Source: Bacteroidia bacterium (GTDB lineage Bacteria > Bacteroidota > Ignavibacteria > UBA10030). Taken from it: 49,804 nt of DNA. The stretch covers positions 1 through 49,804 of the forward strand of contig BQML01000004.1 of the NCBI GenBank assembly GCA_022180565.1. The letters run 5' to 3'. The position numbers were made by a program, and so were the translations under genes. The notes under the pieces were generated by a model. That model had not been told where the DNA came from. It saw only the letters and a program-made list of their open reading frames with translations, and did not search any database. Positions 38,815-48,751 of the stretch are shown here, one piece after another; positions within the stretch are counted from its first letter, which is position 1, and each line of letters opens with the position of its first letter.

Positions 38815-40143
38815 TCATCGTTGACGGCGAGTCCAGAGGGCGTTCAGGCGTTCGCGAATCTGCCGTTCGAATCCGTTCGACCCGGGTTTGTAGTAGATTC
38901 TGTCCTGCACATTCTCCGGCAGATACTGTTGTTCGATGAAGTTCTGATCATAATCGTGAGCGTAGCGATACTCCTGACCATAGCCCATGTTTTTCATGAG
39001 AGGCGTCGGTGCGTTCCTCAGGTGCAAGGGCACGGGGAGGGCGGGAAGCGACCGTACGTCCTCCAACGCGTGTTCAATGGCGACATAGGATGCATTGCTT
39101 TTGGGCGCCGAGGCGAGATAGGCGGCTGTTTGTGCAAGGATAATCCGCGCTTCCGGCATGCCCACGAGGTCGATCGCCTGAAAGCAGGCGGTGGCAAGGA
39201 TGAGGGCCTGCGGATCGGCATTGCCGATGTCTTCCGCCGCCAGCACGGTCATTCGCCGCGCAATGAAGGAGATGTCTTCCCCTCCTTCCAGCATTCTCGC
39301 CATCCAATAGATCGCCGCGTCAGGATCACTCCCCCGCAGGCTCTTGATGAAGGCCGAAATGATGTCGTAGTGTTGATCACCTGTCTTGTCGTACAGGGCC
39401 ATCGTCCGTTGAAACACGTTTTCAAGGACCTGCCGGTTGATCCTGATCGTCCCGTCCTTTTCCGGAGCCGTTGTATTCACTGCCATTTCCAGGCCGTTGA
39501 GCATCTTCCTCGCGTCTCCTCCGGAAAGAAGCATCAACACGTCCCGGTCTTCAACGTGTATCTTTTTCTTCGACAATACGTCGTCGCGTTCGAGAGCGCG
39601 CGTGAGAATCGCCTCAAGGTCATTCCGCTCCAGACCGTATAAGGTAAAAACGCGGCACCGCGACAGAAGGGGGGCGATGACTTCGAAGGACGGATTCTCC
39701 GTGGTCGCACCGATCAGAAGAATCGTGCCTTCTTCCACGCTATGCAGGAGCGCGTCCTGTTGAGCCTTGTTGAAGCGGTGAATTTCATCTATAAACAGGA
39801 TGGTCTTTCTTGCCTTGAGCGTGCGGAGTTTTTCGGCCCGGGCGATGACTTCACGCACATCTTTGACTCCTGCCGAAACCGCATTCAGTTGAAAGAACTC
39901 CGCTTGAACCGCGTGAGCAATCATTCGTGCGAGTGTTGTTTTTCCCGTGCCCGGCGGGCCCCAGAAGATCATGGAAACCGGAGCATTGCGCTCGAGCATC
40001 AGACGCAGAGGCTTGCCGGGACCGACGAGATGTCGTTGGCCTGCAAGCTCATCCAAGGAGCGCGGACGCATCCGCTCGGCAAGCGGGATGAATTCGTCGT
40101 TCCGGCGTTCGGGCGCCGTTCTCGTGTCGAACAAGTCGCTCAT
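38815..40143 (-). CDS. rarA: replication-associated recombination protein A (MgsA/RarA)
   Basis: AAA+ ATPase that acts at stalled forks and at SSB-coated ends. 442 residues: Walker A FWGPPGTGKTTLARMIA, Walker B ILFIDEIHRFNKAQQDALL, sensor 1 GATTENPSFEV, then the helical C-terminal tetramerisation region (DPDAAIYWMARML, RRMTVLAAEDIGNADP). The ATG at 40143 has the excellent Shine-Dalgarno AAGGGAGG five bases upstream. A terminator-like hairpin lies between it and the ftsB-like gene. Confidence 0.96.
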   Translation of the reverse strand: MSDLFDTRTAPERRNDEFIPLAERMRPRSLDELAGQRHLVGPGKPLRLMLERNAPVSMIFWGPPGTGKTTLARMIAHAVQAEFFQLNAVSAGVKDVREVIARAEKLRTLKARKTILFIDEIHRFNKAQQDALLHSVEEGTILLIGATTENPSFEVIAPLLSRCRVFTLYGLERNDLEAILTRALERDDVLSKKKIHVEDRDVLMLLSGGDARKMLNGLEMAVNTTAPEKDGTIRINRQVLENVFQRTMALYDKTGDQHYDIISAFIKSLRGSDPDAAIYWMARMLEGGEDISFIARRMTVLAAEDIGNADPQALILATACFQAIDLVGMPEARIILAQTAAYLASAPKSNASYVAIEHALEDVRSLPALPVPLHLRNAPTPLMKNMGYGQEYRYAHDYDQNFIEQQYLPENVQDRIYYKPGSNGFERQIRERLNALWTRRQR

Positions 40144-40163
40144 AGGAACCTCCCTTCACAGCG

Positions 40164-40202
40164 CAAACAAGAAAGCCAACCGCGTCATCGACGGGCTGGC
40201 TT
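40164..40202 (-). terminator. possible terminator between the ftsB-like gene and rarA
   Basis: On the minus strand AAGCCAGCC (from 40202) pairs with GGTTGGCTT, nine pairs with one G-U, with a 12-base loop, followed by TCTTGTTTG. It is imperfect. If real, rarA would need its own promoter, which I did not find. Confidence 0.4.
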
Positions 40203-40236
40203 CGGCCATAAGACTCATTGAAGCTCTTCCGGGGCT

Positions 40237-40575
40237 TTAGTCCCTCTTGATCCGATAGACCGTCTCCCCTTCCCGCGCCATGCCGTATCGTTCACGCGCG
40301 AGCGTTTCGATGGTTTTGCGGTCCCCTTCCACCGCCTTGAGCACGGCCTGGAGTTCCTTCGTTTCTTCCCGAGCCCGTGCAATCGCCGCGGTCAGTTCCT
40401 GCCTCTTCATCTCCAGAGAGATCCTGCGGACGATTCCCTTGTTATCAAAGAGAACGTACAGCAAAGCGATGCCGGCGAGGATCATTGTCAGTACGGAGCG
40501 CTTCCTCTTCAGAAGTTTCCTCGCTGCTCCGCGGATCCGATTCTTTCCCGGCGACCGGTAGAAGTCACCTTTCAT
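40237..40575 (-). CDS. FtsB/DivIC-family septum formation initiator
   Basis: 112 residues. A short basic N-terminus is followed by one membrane helix (about 30-45, MILAGIALLYVLF), then a leucine-zipper-like coiled coil (LEMKRQELTAAIARAREETKELQAVLKAV) and the C-terminal ARERYGMAREGETVYRI that ends the family. It links FtsL and FtsQ/DivIB in the divisome. The gene lies 43 bases downstream of ddl, another cell-wall gene. Confidence 0.9.
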   Translation of the reverse strand: MKGDFYRSPGKNRIRGAARKLLKRKRSVLTMILAGIALLYVLFDNKGIVRRISLEMKRQELTAAIARAREETKELQAVLKAVEGDRKTIETLARERYGMAREGETVYRIKRD

Positions 40576-40618
40576 AGATCAAAAGTACTCCTCTTTTGTC
40601 CGGAAAGCAACCGCCGCC

Positions 40619-41773
40619 TCATTCCTGTTTGTACCACTCCCGTTTCGGCTGGTAGGCGGTTTTCAAACCGGCTTTCGACGCATGCCGTTCGAGAGCAAGA
40701 GTAATCAGTCGGTCCAGCAAATCGGAATACCGGATTCCGGAGGCCTCCCAGAGCTTGGGATACATGCTGATCGGCGTGAAACCGGGGATAGTGTTGATCT
40801 CGTTCAAAAAGATCTTTGAGGCTTTTCGATCAACGAGGAAATCGACGCGAGCCATGCCTGCACAGTCAAGGATTCTGAATGCCTCCACGGCGTACGTTCG
40901 GATCTTCAGGGACAAGGCCGGTGCGAGTTCCGCCGGAATGACGGCTTTGGAGGAACCGTCGACGTATTTGGCATCATAGTCGTAGAACTCGTTGGACGGA
41001 ATGATCTCGCCGGGCACCGAGGCAATCGGCCGGTCATTGCCCAGCACACTGCATTCAATCTCACGGGCATTCCGCACGGCCTTTTCCACCAGGATTTTTC
41101 TGTCGTAGCCTGCGGCAAGACGGATGGCCTCCTGCAATTGTTTTCGGTTCCGAACTTTGCTGATGCCGATGCTCGAACCGAGGTTGGCAGGTTTGACAAA
41201 GCACGGATATCGTAGTGTTCGCTCGGCGAGGTGAACAAGATCATCGCTCTCCGTCGCGTATTCTTCAGCCGTGAACCATACCGCGGGGGTCACCGGGATG
41301 CCGGCCTGGGCAAGGATCTGTTTCTGCACGATCTTGTCCATGCCGATTGCCGAGCCCAGCACGCCCGCCCCCACATACGGAATTCCGGCAAGCTCGAAGA
41401 GTCCCTGGATCGTACCATCCTCCCCGTACGGACCGTGCAACACCGGGAACAGCACGTCGATGCGGTACAGCGCCGGTGTGCTCAGGGACTGGTTGAGAGA
41501 GACAAGGCCTTTGCGCTGGGGGTTCGGGACGATCGTGTGTTCGGGATAGTGATCAACGGAGACCTTTTGCTTCAAAAGCTTCAGGGCGTCCCCCGAGGCC
41601 AGCCAGCGTCCCTCCGGCGTAATGGCAATGGGGAGCACCTCATATTTCGTCTTGTCCAGCGCCTCCATCACTGATGCGGCCGACACCAGCGACACCTCAT
41701 GTTCGGCCGAACGCCCGCCAAACACAACGCCGACTCTGATTCTTCCTCCGCCTTGTTGCGCACGCGTGCTCAC
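40619..41773 (-). CDS. ddl: D-alanine--D-alanine ligase
   Basis: Joins two D-alanines with ATP for peptidoglycan. 384 residues: [43 protein letters not shown], the lid [21 protein letters not shown] and [19 protein letters not shown]. The Tyr in the YDYDAKY lid and the Ser after GSS fit D-Ala-D-Ala, not D-Ala-D-lactate, enzymes. The start is GTG at 41773, overlapping the stop of the class II aldolase (GTGA). It is somewhat longer than E. coli DdlB because of an N-terminal extension and a C-terminal tail. Confidence 0.95.
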   Translation of the reverse strand: MSTRAQQGGGRIRVGVVFGGRSAEHEVSLVSAASVMEALDKTKYEVLPIAITPEGRWLASGDALKLLKQKVSVDHYPEHTIVPNPQRKGLVSLNQSLSTPALYRIDVLFPVLHGPYGEDGTIQGLFELAGIPYVGAGVLGSAIGMDKIVQKQILAQAGIPVTPAVWFTAEEYATESDDLVHLAERTLRYPCFVKPANLGSSIGISKVRNRKQLQEAIRLAAGYDRKILVEKAVRNAREIECSVLGNDRPIASVPGEIIPSNEFYDYDAKYVDGSSKAVIPAELAPALSLKIRTYAVEAFRILDCAGMARVDFLVDRKASKIFLNEINTIPGFTPISMYPKLWEASGIRYSDLLDRLITLALERHASKAGLKTAYQPKREWYKQE

Positions 41774-42525
41774 GCGTCTCTCCTGCCGCTCTCTGTCAGG
41801 ACAGTACGAATAAGCTTTTTCACATCCTCCTCCGAAACATCAGCCTGGTTCCCTCGCGGCTCTGATGTCTGACGGGGAGCTTTTCCGTACACTGTGGCAC
41901 TCAGCGAGCGCAGGCGTTCGACGTCTCGGGGGTCAAGCGGCCGCTCACCGCCCAGAAGGCGCGCCACGAACGTGATGTGCGCGGCGTGTTCGACCTTTTC
42001 CATCTTGTAGTACGCTTCTTCGACGGTTGCTCCGAAGGTCACGGCCCCGTGGTTCGTCAGCAGGATCGCGTCCGACGTTCGGAGAAAGGGAATCAGTGAT
42101 GTTCCAACGTCGGGCGTCGAGGGCGTCGCGTACGGCGCGAGGGGAATATCTCCAAGACCTATGATCACTTCTGGGAAAATGTTGGGTGTGAGGGGAACGC
42201 GCGCCGTGGCAAAACCGGTGGCATAGGGAGGATGTGCATGAACGACGCCGTGGACGTCAGGCCGTTCGCGGTAAATGGCAAGATGCATTCCCGCCTCGGT
42301 TGACGCCTTGCGATCAAGCGTCACCGGAGTACCGTCCGGACGAAGTTCCACCAACAGACGTGCACGAACGTCTCCTTTGTTCACCGCAGAGGGAGTGATG
42401 AGGACATTTCCGTTCGGCAGACGGGCACTGACGTTTCCGTCGGTTGCCGTGACGAGTCCCTTCGCGTAGAGCCTGTGGCACGCGAGGACGATCGCCTCGG
42501 AAATGTCCGATCGGGTTTGGTCCAT
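41770..42525 (-). CDS. class II aldolase/adducin-family protein
   Basis: Zinc-dependent aldolase such as L-fuculose-1-phosphate or L-ribulose-5-phosphate-type enzymes. 251 residues with [21 protein letters not shown], the Glu in [10 protein letters not shown], the two zinc His in [11 protein letters not shown], the third in LTNHGAV. The sugar substrate cannot be told from sequence alone. The ATG at 42525 is chosen because the in-frame TTG at 42567 is part of the -35 of the promoter 42539-42567. The start lies only about six bases from the predicted transcription start, so the leader is very short. The stop overlaps ddl. Confidence 0.9.
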   Translation of the reverse strand: MDQTRSDISEAIVLACHRLYAKGLVTATDGNVSARLPNGNVLITPSAVNKGDVRARLLVELRPDGTPVTLDRKASTEAGMHLAIYRERPDVHGVVHAHPPYATGFATARVPLTPNIFPEVIIGLGDIPLAPYATPSTPDVGTSLIPFLRTSDAILLTNHGAVTFGATVEEAYYKMEKVEHAAHITFVARLLGGERPLDPRDVERLRSLSATVYGKAPRQTSEPRGNQADVSEEDVKKLIRTVLTESGRRDA

Positions 42526-42538
42526 GGTTCTGCAAGCG

Positions 42539-42567
42539 ATGATAGCAAAAAGAGTGACGATGTTCAA
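42539..42567 (-). promoter_or_regulatory. promoter of the aldolase-ddl gene train
   Basis: TTGAAC (42567-42562), 17 bases, TATCAT (42544-42539) on the minus strand. The ATG at 42525 lies 13 bases past the -10, which implies a leader of about six bases. It is back to back with the hldA promoter. Confidence 0.65.
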
Positions 42568-42593
42568 TGCAGAGGACGGGAACGGCGGTTTTG

Positions 42594-42622
42594 TTGTAAG
42601 TCAGGGGTAATCTGGTTATATT
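42594..42622 (+). promoter_or_regulatory. promoter of hldA
   Basis: TTGTAA (42594-42599), 17 bases, TATATT (42617-42622). It precedes the GTG start at 42657 by about 35 bases. Confidence 0.7.
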
Positions 42623-42656
42623 GAGTGTCTGAAACGGCAGGAAAGGCGCACATTTC

Positions 42657-43658
42657 GTGGTCGATATCTCCCGCGAACGATTATCTCAACTCTTCAACGG
42701 GTTCAAAGGAAAGCGGATCGCCGTGATCGGCGATCTGATGCTCGACCGGTACTACTGGGGAGCGGTCAGCAGAATCTCTCCCGAGGCACCGGTGCCGGTG
42801 GTTGAAGTGGATTCGCAGTCAACGCGTCTGGGCGGAGCCGCCAACGTTGCCAATAACATCGCCTCTCTCGGCGGGACGCCTGTTCTGATCGGCGTGATCG
42901 GCAACGATGAAGGCGGAGCCGCCCTGAAAGGGCTCCTCGAAGAAAGCGGATTTCCCTCCGGAGGACTCATTACGGACCCGACCCGGCCAACCACGATCAA
43001 AACGCGTGTCATCGCCCACCACCAGCATGTCGTCCGGATTGACCAGGAGGTGAAGGAAGACATTGATTCCGGCATTCAGGAACAGATTCTTGCGGTTCTC
43101 GGCCGTGAGCTTCCTTCGCTCGACGCTGTCATTCTCCAGGATTACAACAAGGGGGTCATTGTCAAGGACCTGATTGGCGAAATCATTCGGAGAGTACGGA
43201 GCGAGGGGAAGATCATCACGGTGGACCCCAAGTTTCACAATTTCTTTGAGTACCGAAATGTGACGGTGTTCAAACCCAACAGGAAAGAATCAGAGGAGGC
43301 CCTCGGAAGAAAACTCACGTCGCGCGACACCGTGGAACGCGCCGGATGGGACATCCTCAAGAAGCTTGATGCAGAGAATTTGCTGTTAACTCTCGGGGAA
43401 GAAGGGATGTCGCTCTTCGAGCGTTCCGGCTCGGTCACGCATGTCCCCACAAAAGCCAAGAAGGTAGCCGACGTTTCGGGTGCGGGGGACACGGTTATTT
43501 CGGCTCTCACCGTATCTCTTGTGGCGGGAGCGAACATTCGTGAGGCCTCAGCAATCGCCAACGTCGCCGGCGGTGTCGTGTGCGGAGAAGTGGGCATTGT
43601 ACCGATTGAGAGACAAGCCCTCCTCGAGGCCCTTACCGAGAACCATGCGCCTGCCTGA
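42657..43658 (+). CDS. hldA: D-glycero-beta-D-manno-heptose-7-phosphate kinase
   Basis: Phosphorylates heptose-7-phosphate at C1 for LPS inner-core synthesis. 333 residues of the PfkB/ribokinase fold: IAVIGDLMLDRYYWGAVSRISPEAPVPVV, the substrate loop LGGAANVANNIASLG, LQDYNKGV, and the catalytic anion hole VADVSGAGDTVISAL. The start is GTG at 42657, with AAAGG 13 bases upstream. In many bacteria this kinase is fused to the nucleotidyltransferase as HldE; here the two are separate but overlapping or adjacent. Confidence 0.95.
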   Translation: MVDISRERLSQLFNGFKGKRIAVIGDLMLDRYYWGAVSRISPEAPVPVVEVDSQSTRLGGAANVANNIASLGGTPVLIGVIGNDEGGAALKGLLEESGFPSGGLITDPTRPTTIKTRVIAHHQHVVRIDQEVKEDIDSGIQEQILAVLGRELPSLDAVILQDYNKGVIVKDLIGEIIRRVRSEGKIITVDPKFHNFFEYRNVTVFKPNRKESEEALGRKLTSRDTVERAGWDILKKLDAENLLLTLGEEGMSLFERSGSVTHVPTKAKKVADVSGAGDTVISALTVSLVAGANIREASAIANVAGGVVCGEVGIVPIERQALLEALTENHAPA

Positions 43659-44169
43659 TATGGGACGCATTGTCACACTGGACGAACTTCTTGATATCAG
43701 ACGCCGTTTAAGAGAGAAAGGCCGGCGGGTGGTGTTCACCAACGGCTGTTTCGATATTCTTCACAGGGGCCATGTTGAGTATCTCCAAAAGGCGAAAGAT
43801 CTCGGAGACGTCCTGATCGTGGGATTGAACTCCGACGCCTCCGTGCAGAAGCTGAAAGGACCCGGAAGACCTGTCGTCGATGAGACCGACCGCGCCCATG
43901 TGGTTGCCGCATTGGAGGCCGTCGATTACGTCTGCCTCTTTGAGGAAGATACTCCGCGGCAACTGATTGAACGTCTTGTACCGGATGTCCTTGTGAAAGG
44001 AGCGGATTGGGCAATTTCGGACGTTGTGGGAAAAGACGTCGTTGAGGCAGCAGGCGGAACGGTCAGGACGATTGAATTCCTTCCCAACCGCTCCACCACG
44101 AGACTCATCGAAAAGATCCGCACGTCAGTCCCCACGCCTTCGAGCGGCAACACGCCGCAGAGGGACTGA
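43645..44169 (+). CDS. hldC: D-glycero-beta-D-manno-heptose-1-phosphate adenylyltransferase
   Basis: Makes ADP-heptose from heptose-1-phosphate and ATP. 174 residues with the cytidylyltransferase-like motif VFTNGCFDILHRGHVEYL, then GLNSDASVQKLKGPGRPV and the C-terminal motif FLPNRSTTRLIEKI. The ATG at 43645 overlaps the hldA end by 14 bases; the next in-frame ATG at 43660 begins one base after its stop and gives MGRIVTLDEL, a common family N-terminus, so either may be used. It is the second gene of the hldA-hldC-tamB-rnr run. Confidence 0.93.
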   Translation: MRLPDMGRIVTLDELLDIRRRLREKGRRVVFTNGCFDILHRGHVEYLQKAKDLGDVLIVGLNSDASVQKLKGPGRPVVDETDRAHVVAALEAVDYVCLFEEDTPRQLIERLVPDVLVKGADWAISDVVGKDVVEAAGGTVRTIEFLPNRSTTRLIEKIRTSVPTPSSGNTPQRD

Positions 44170-44204
44170 GGTTCCGACCGCCCTGTTCCCCGCCTGACTG
44201 AACA

Positions 44205-47200
44205 ATGGTGAAACGATTCTTCCGCAGAACATATTACGCGGCGGTCATTGCGCTCTTCCTGGTAATTGCCCTCGCAGGCCTGACGCAAACGAAAACCTTC
44301 CGGTCGTATCTCCGCTCCACTGCGGTCGCCGAGCTGAATGCGCACCTGAACGGTACCGTCACTTTTGGCGACATCAAGGGGAACCTCGTCACCGGGCTCG
44401 AAATCCCGCATGTGTCTCTGGAGCGAGACGGCAGAACGCTCGTTACTGCCGAGCGAATTGAGGCGAGGTACAATCTGGTCTCCATATTCTTCGGCAGGAT
44501 TTCCATTGCCCGCCTCACAATCGATCGGCCGCGCGTCTTTGTCTGGCGCGAGGCAGGCGGACGATGGAATTTTGAGGACCTGCTCCTTCCCTCTGAACCT
44601 GACTCCGGATCGTCTCCCGGTACGATCCATATTCAACGACTCGAGGTTCTTGAGGGCCGGTTGCAATTCACCGATTCGACGGATCTGGAACCACCGGACG
44701 ATCCCCGGGCCATCCACTACGCGAACATTGGCCTCGATCCCTTCTCTCTGCAGGCAGGCGTTCGAATCACACGAGACGGTCTGTTCCTTGCCGTTCACTC
44801 GCTTGGATTCGAATCTGTTCGTCCGTCTTTTCGGCTCGAGGAACTGAGCGGAGAATTCTCCATCGATCCGCAAGCGGCAACCGTTCGGAACCTGAAGATC
44901 CGCACGCGTAATTCGCGTCTTTCTCTCTCGGCATCCCTGCGCGGGGCCGACATTTTTTCCATCGCAAACATTGCCGATCTGGAACAGGCCAAAGTCTGGC
45001 TGGATCTTTCCGCTGATCGGATCGATTTTGCGGAGTTTAAGCAATTCCTTCATGGCCCGGTGGATTTTCTCGCCGGATCCGTCGCTCTGGATGTCCGGGC
45101 GGAGGGCACGTTCAGCGACCTTGCCATACGCACCGTCGCTCTCAAAACTCCCAGAACCTTTGTCACCCTTCGCGGCACGCTTGGCAATCTCCATCGGCCG
45201 GAGGATCTTGTCCTTCATATGAAGGCCGATGACAACATTATCAATCCCTCAGATCTTCCAGAGTTACTCCCCGGTCTTCGCCTGCCGGATCTCACTCCGT
45301 TCGGGATCCTGAATTGTTCGTTCACGTTCGACGGTGAGCCCGATCGGTTCAAGGCCTGGGTTGCGGGCTCAGTGGAGGCAGGCTCGTTCGAGGCAAAAGG
45401 TGATCTGGATTTTCGCCGAACCGTCCCCGTCTATGCCTGCACGCTCGCCACTGCGAACTTTGACCTTGCGCGGATCTTCGACGATCCGGTATTTACCAGC
45501 AGGTTGAATACGAACGCGACGATCATGGGATCAGGAACGACGCTGGAAACCATGACCAGCCTCTTGCGCCTCCGGGCCGATTCCTCGACCTTCTCCGGAC
45601 TCCCGGTGAGGAACTCTGTTCTCGTCGCCGACATTGCGGACCGAACTCTCAGGACCAGTTTGTTGCTCCAGGCCGAGCCTACGCGTATTGATGTGAACGC
45701 GAAAGCCCGATTCGGTACGGGGGATTCCCTCCTCTATGATCTCCGGGGAACCGTGAATTCTCTGGACCTCGCGATGATCTTGAAGGAACCAAGGTTGGTC
45801 AGCGATCTGTCCTTCAGCCTCGATGCCAGCGGAGATCTCTCTCACGGACAATCCAACGTCGATATCCATTTCCGGCGTTCATCGCTTGGGAGGCACAGAT
45901 TCGAAAACCAGGAGTTGAAAGTGACCCTCCTGGGAGACGACTCCCTGGGGCGCACATTGACGCTTCGATCAGAACCTCTCGATCTCCGCATCGACGGATT
46001 GTTCACTCCGGTTTCCGCAGTGACGATCCTTGAAAACGCTGGAAGCACTCTTGTCCAAGCGATACGTCACCGGCTCGCGATTCTCGATTCGCTGAGAGGC
46101 ACCATGCCGGTTGCGCGCAGGCAGTATGCGGCTCAGACGCGGCGGCTCCATGATGCAATCTCGGCACGAGTATCGGCAGAATTCAGAGACGTGTACCCGC
46201 TCGGCGTACTGATCGATCAACCTCTGTACGGATCCGCCCTGCTTGCGGCGTCCGTTGAAGGTACCGCATCCGACCTCTCGGCGGCCGGGTCCCTCACCCT
46301 CAGCAGTTTCTCGTTTGCCGGCTCTACGGTAGTCGATTTCAAGGATGCAAATCTGACCTTTTCCGTGGATCGGATCCGCGGGCCGGAGATCTTTCCGTCC
46401 CTCGAATCCGACATCGCCTTCAGCGCCGGCCGTGTGCTGATGGACTCGACGCTGATTACCAACCTTTCCTTCAGACACCATTTACGCGAGGACACTTCCA
46501 CGTACGCCTTCGAGGCCACCCTGGACTCTACTCTTGGCATCTCCCTGGCGGGTTCGTCTGCCTTTGTCCCCAACAGAATCGACCTCACGATTCCGGAATT
46601 CAGGCTGTGGATCGCAGATCACGTCTTTGAAAGCCCGGATACCCTGCGCATGCAGTACGGGCGTGACGGGCTGAAGTTCGAAGAATTTCTGGTTCAACAT
46701 GAAGCGGAAGAAGTTGCGTTGGCGGGATTGCTCGATCCTGCCGGCATGTCCGATCTGCGTTTTTCCGTCCGGAATTTCCTCCTCAATAACCTCCAGGAGT
46801 TTTCCCGGGCTCCGGAATACGTCGAAAAGGTGAGGGGATTTAACGGCGTGCTAAACGGAGAAGGAGTGTTCAGGGGCAATCTGGAGCGGCCGGAGTTTCA
46901 GATTTCCCTCAGCGCTCAGGGAGTGACGATCGGTGAAACCGTGTTCGGTCAGATTACCGGCGAAGGCAAGTACCGAAGCAGGACGTTGGAGGTGTTCCTG
47001 GAGTTCCGAAGCCGACCGACTGATCCGGCCGCCTCTCCTGAGCTGTACGTCTCCGGCACCATGCCGCTCCGGCTTGGAAAGGACGACCTGGAACCGGGAC
47101 GATCGATGGATCTGACCCTGCACTCGCGGGGATTCCGTCTGGAGTTCCTTGACCCCTTTCTTCCCGTGACGAAGGGGCTTAAGGGAGCCCTGACCGGGGA

Positions 47201-48707
47201 TATCGTCATGCGAGGGACGCTGAACAGTCCCTTGTACGATGGTTCTCTCGCCATCTCGGACGCGGAATTCCTCTTTGTGCCTCTCGGGCTCAGGTACCGG
47301 CTTCAGGGAAACCTCGTGCCCGAGGCCCAAACAATCCGCCTGGTCGATCTTCGTCTGATGAACCTTCCCGAGGATCGCGTCCCCGCGTTGATCGATGGGT
47401 TGGGGTCCATGACCATGTCCGGAAGCCTGACGCTTGAAGGCCTCACGGTGCGAGCATTCGATATTCGGGCAAACGGGCAATTGCTCGTCATGAAAGAAAC
47501 CTCGCGCCTTCCGGACATTCCGTTTTACGGCAACATCTATATTGCAACAGGGACCAACCCTCTCCACTGGCACGGCATACCGGAACGTTCGTTTGTGACG
47601 GGGGACATTCTCGTGAAGAATGCCAGCATGACCTTTCCACCGGTTCGCGACGTCTTTCTGGAGCGTTCCCATCTCCTCACGGTGGAATTCGTCGACGATA
47701 CTTCGCGGACCATAAGCGCGAAAGAGACAACGGGGAGGAGCCTTGCCTTCGCGAGCAACGGACCGGGACCGGTCACACGACCGGAACAAACCGTGGTCGG
47801 GAACGGCCGTCGCGAGGAGGAGACCACCTTTCTGGACAAGATCGCGTACAACCTTACGATTGAAACTGCGGGACTTACCCAAGTCCGCTTCGTCTTCAAT
47901 CAGCTGACCAACGAAGAATTGTTTGCAGATCTCAAAGGTCGGCTTGTGTTTCTGAAGGACGAAGCCGATGCGAAAGTGAGCGGAGAACTTGAAGTGGGAC
48001 AACGATCGTACTACCGCTACTTCAAGACCCTCTCGGCTGCAGGCAAGCTTCTGTTCACCGGAGAGTTATCCAATCCTGAACTGAACATTGTTGCGACCTA
48101 CGAGGGTACGTACCGGCCGGCGGACACGACCGTGGCAGAACAGAGGGTGGTCGTCCGGCTTGACATCACGGGAACACGCGATGAGCCGAAGGTGAAAATG
48201 GGGCTTGACGTATTCGATCCTGACGGGAACAAACTGCCGGCGAGGCCCGACCCTCAATCCGATGCCATCGCTTTCCTTGTCAGCGGGACATTCAAGGACG
48301 ACATGACGCAGGGACAACAGAGGAACCTTGTGACCACGAGTCTCCTCGGAAGCATCGGGTCCTCCCTCCTTTCCGGTCCGCTCACCGAGCTGGTTCGAAA
48401 TCAGGTCGGGTACATCACCTCGATCGATGTGTACTATTACGGAGGCGGGGACAGGTCATTTGGACAGGCCGCGGATATCCGACTGACGGGCGAAATCGGT
48501 GATGCGGTGATCCGTCTGGGCGGCAGGGTCTTTGAAGACATCGGCAACACCAACGTCAGCATTCAGTTTCCGATGAGCAGTATCACGGGATCGGAGGCCT
48601 GGCGGAATCTCATTCTCGAAATCGAGCGCCGGTCAGGGACCTTCGACCGCCTCGAACAGCGCCCCCCGTCCAACGGGGTCCATTTGTTGTACAGAATTGC
48701 ATTCTGA
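44205..48707 (+). CDS. tamB: TamB-like translocation/assembly module protein
   Basis: Very large inner-membrane-anchored AsmA/DUF490-family protein that spans the periplasm and helps build the outer membrane. 1500 residues: an N-terminal helix (about 9-28, YYAAVIALFLVIALAGLTQT), long beta-helical repeats, and the TamB C-terminal domain (about 1160-1500) with GELEVGQRSYYRYFKTLSAAGKLLFTGELSNPELNIVATYE-like sequence and the final beta strands ending in a hydrophobic residue. This is about 240 residues longer than E. coli TamB. The ATG at 44205 has no clear Shine-Dalgarno sequence. It lies 35 bases after hldC. No TamA/BamA gene is in the window. Confidence 0.9.
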   Translation: MVKRFFRRTYYAAVIALFLVIALAGLTQTKTFRSYLRSTAVAELNAHLNGTVTFGDIKGNLVTGLEIPHVSLERDGRTLVTAERIEARYNLVSIFFGRISIARLTIDRPRVFVWREAGGRWNFEDLLLPSEPDSGSSPGTIHIQRLEVLEGRLQFTDSTDLEPPDDPRAIHYANIGLDPFSLQAGVRITRDGLFLAVHSLGFESVRPSFRLEELSGEFSIDPQAATVRNLKIRTRNSRLSLSASLRGADIFSIANIADLEQAKVWLDLSADRIDFAEFKQFLHGPVDFLAGSVALDVRAEGTFSDLAIRTVALKTPRTFVTLRGTLGNLHRPEDLVLHMKADDNIINPSDLPELLPGLRLPDLTPFGILNCSFTFDGEPDRFKAWVAGSVEAGSFEAKGDLDFRRTVPVYACTLATANFDLARIFDDPVFTSRLNTNATIMGSGTTLETMTSLLRLRADSSTFSGLPVRNSVLVADIADRTLRTSLLLQAEPTRIDVNAKARFGTGDSLLYDLRGTVNSLDLAMILKEPRLVSDLSFSLDASGDLSHGQSNVDIHFRRSSLGRHRFENQELKVTLLGDDSLGRTLTLRSEPLDLRIDGLFTPVSAVTILENAGSTLVQAIRHRLAILDSLRGTMPVARRQYAAQTRRLHDAISARVSAEFRDVYPLGVLIDQPLYGSALLAASVEGTASDLSAAGSLTLSSFSFAGSTVVDFKDANLTFSVDRIRGPEIFPSLESDIAFSAGRVLMDSTLITNLSFRHHLREDTSTYAFEATLDSTLGISLAGSSAFVPNRIDLTIPEFRLWIADHVFESPDTLRMQYGRDGLKFEEFLVQHEAEEVALAGLLDPAGMSDLRFSVRNFLLNNLQEFSRAPEYVEKVRGFNGVLNGEGVFRGNLERPEFQISLSAQGVTIGETVFGQITGEGKYRSRTLEVFLEFRSRPTDPAASPELYVSGTMPLRLGKDDLEPGRSMDLTLHSRGFRLEFLDPFLPVTKGLKGALTGDIVMRGTLNSPLYDGSLAISDAEFLFVPLGLRYRLQGNLVPEAQTIRLVDLRLMNLPEDRVPALIDGLGSMTMSGSLTLEGLTVRAFDIRANGQLLVMKETSRLPDIPFYGNIYIATGTNPLHWHGIPERSFVTGDILVKNASMTFPPVRDVFLERSHLLTVEFVDDTSRTISAKETTGRSLAFASNGPGPVTRPEQTVVGNGRREEETTFLDKIAYNLTIETAGLTQVRFVFNQLTNEELFADLKGRLVFLKDEADAKVSGELEVGQRSYYRYFKTLSAAGKLLFTGELSNPELNIVATYEGTYRPADTTVAEQRVVVRLDITGTRDEPKVKMGLDVFDPDGNKLPARPDPQSDAIAFLVSGTFKDDMTQGQQRNLVTTSLLGSIGSSLLSGPLTELVRNQVGYITSIDVYYYGGGDRSFGQAADIRLTGEIGDAVIRLGGRVFEDIGNTNVSIQFPMSSITGSEAWRNLILEIERRSGTFDRLEQRPPSNGVHLLYRIAF

Positions 48708-48751
48708 ATGTACCGTGCGCTGGTCACAACATCCCTCATCCGGAGGAACCC

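Noticed and set aside
42526-42567. A 14-residue longer aldolase from the TTG at 42567
   Set aside because: The codon is part of the promoter -35, and the added residues resemble no aldolase N-terminus.
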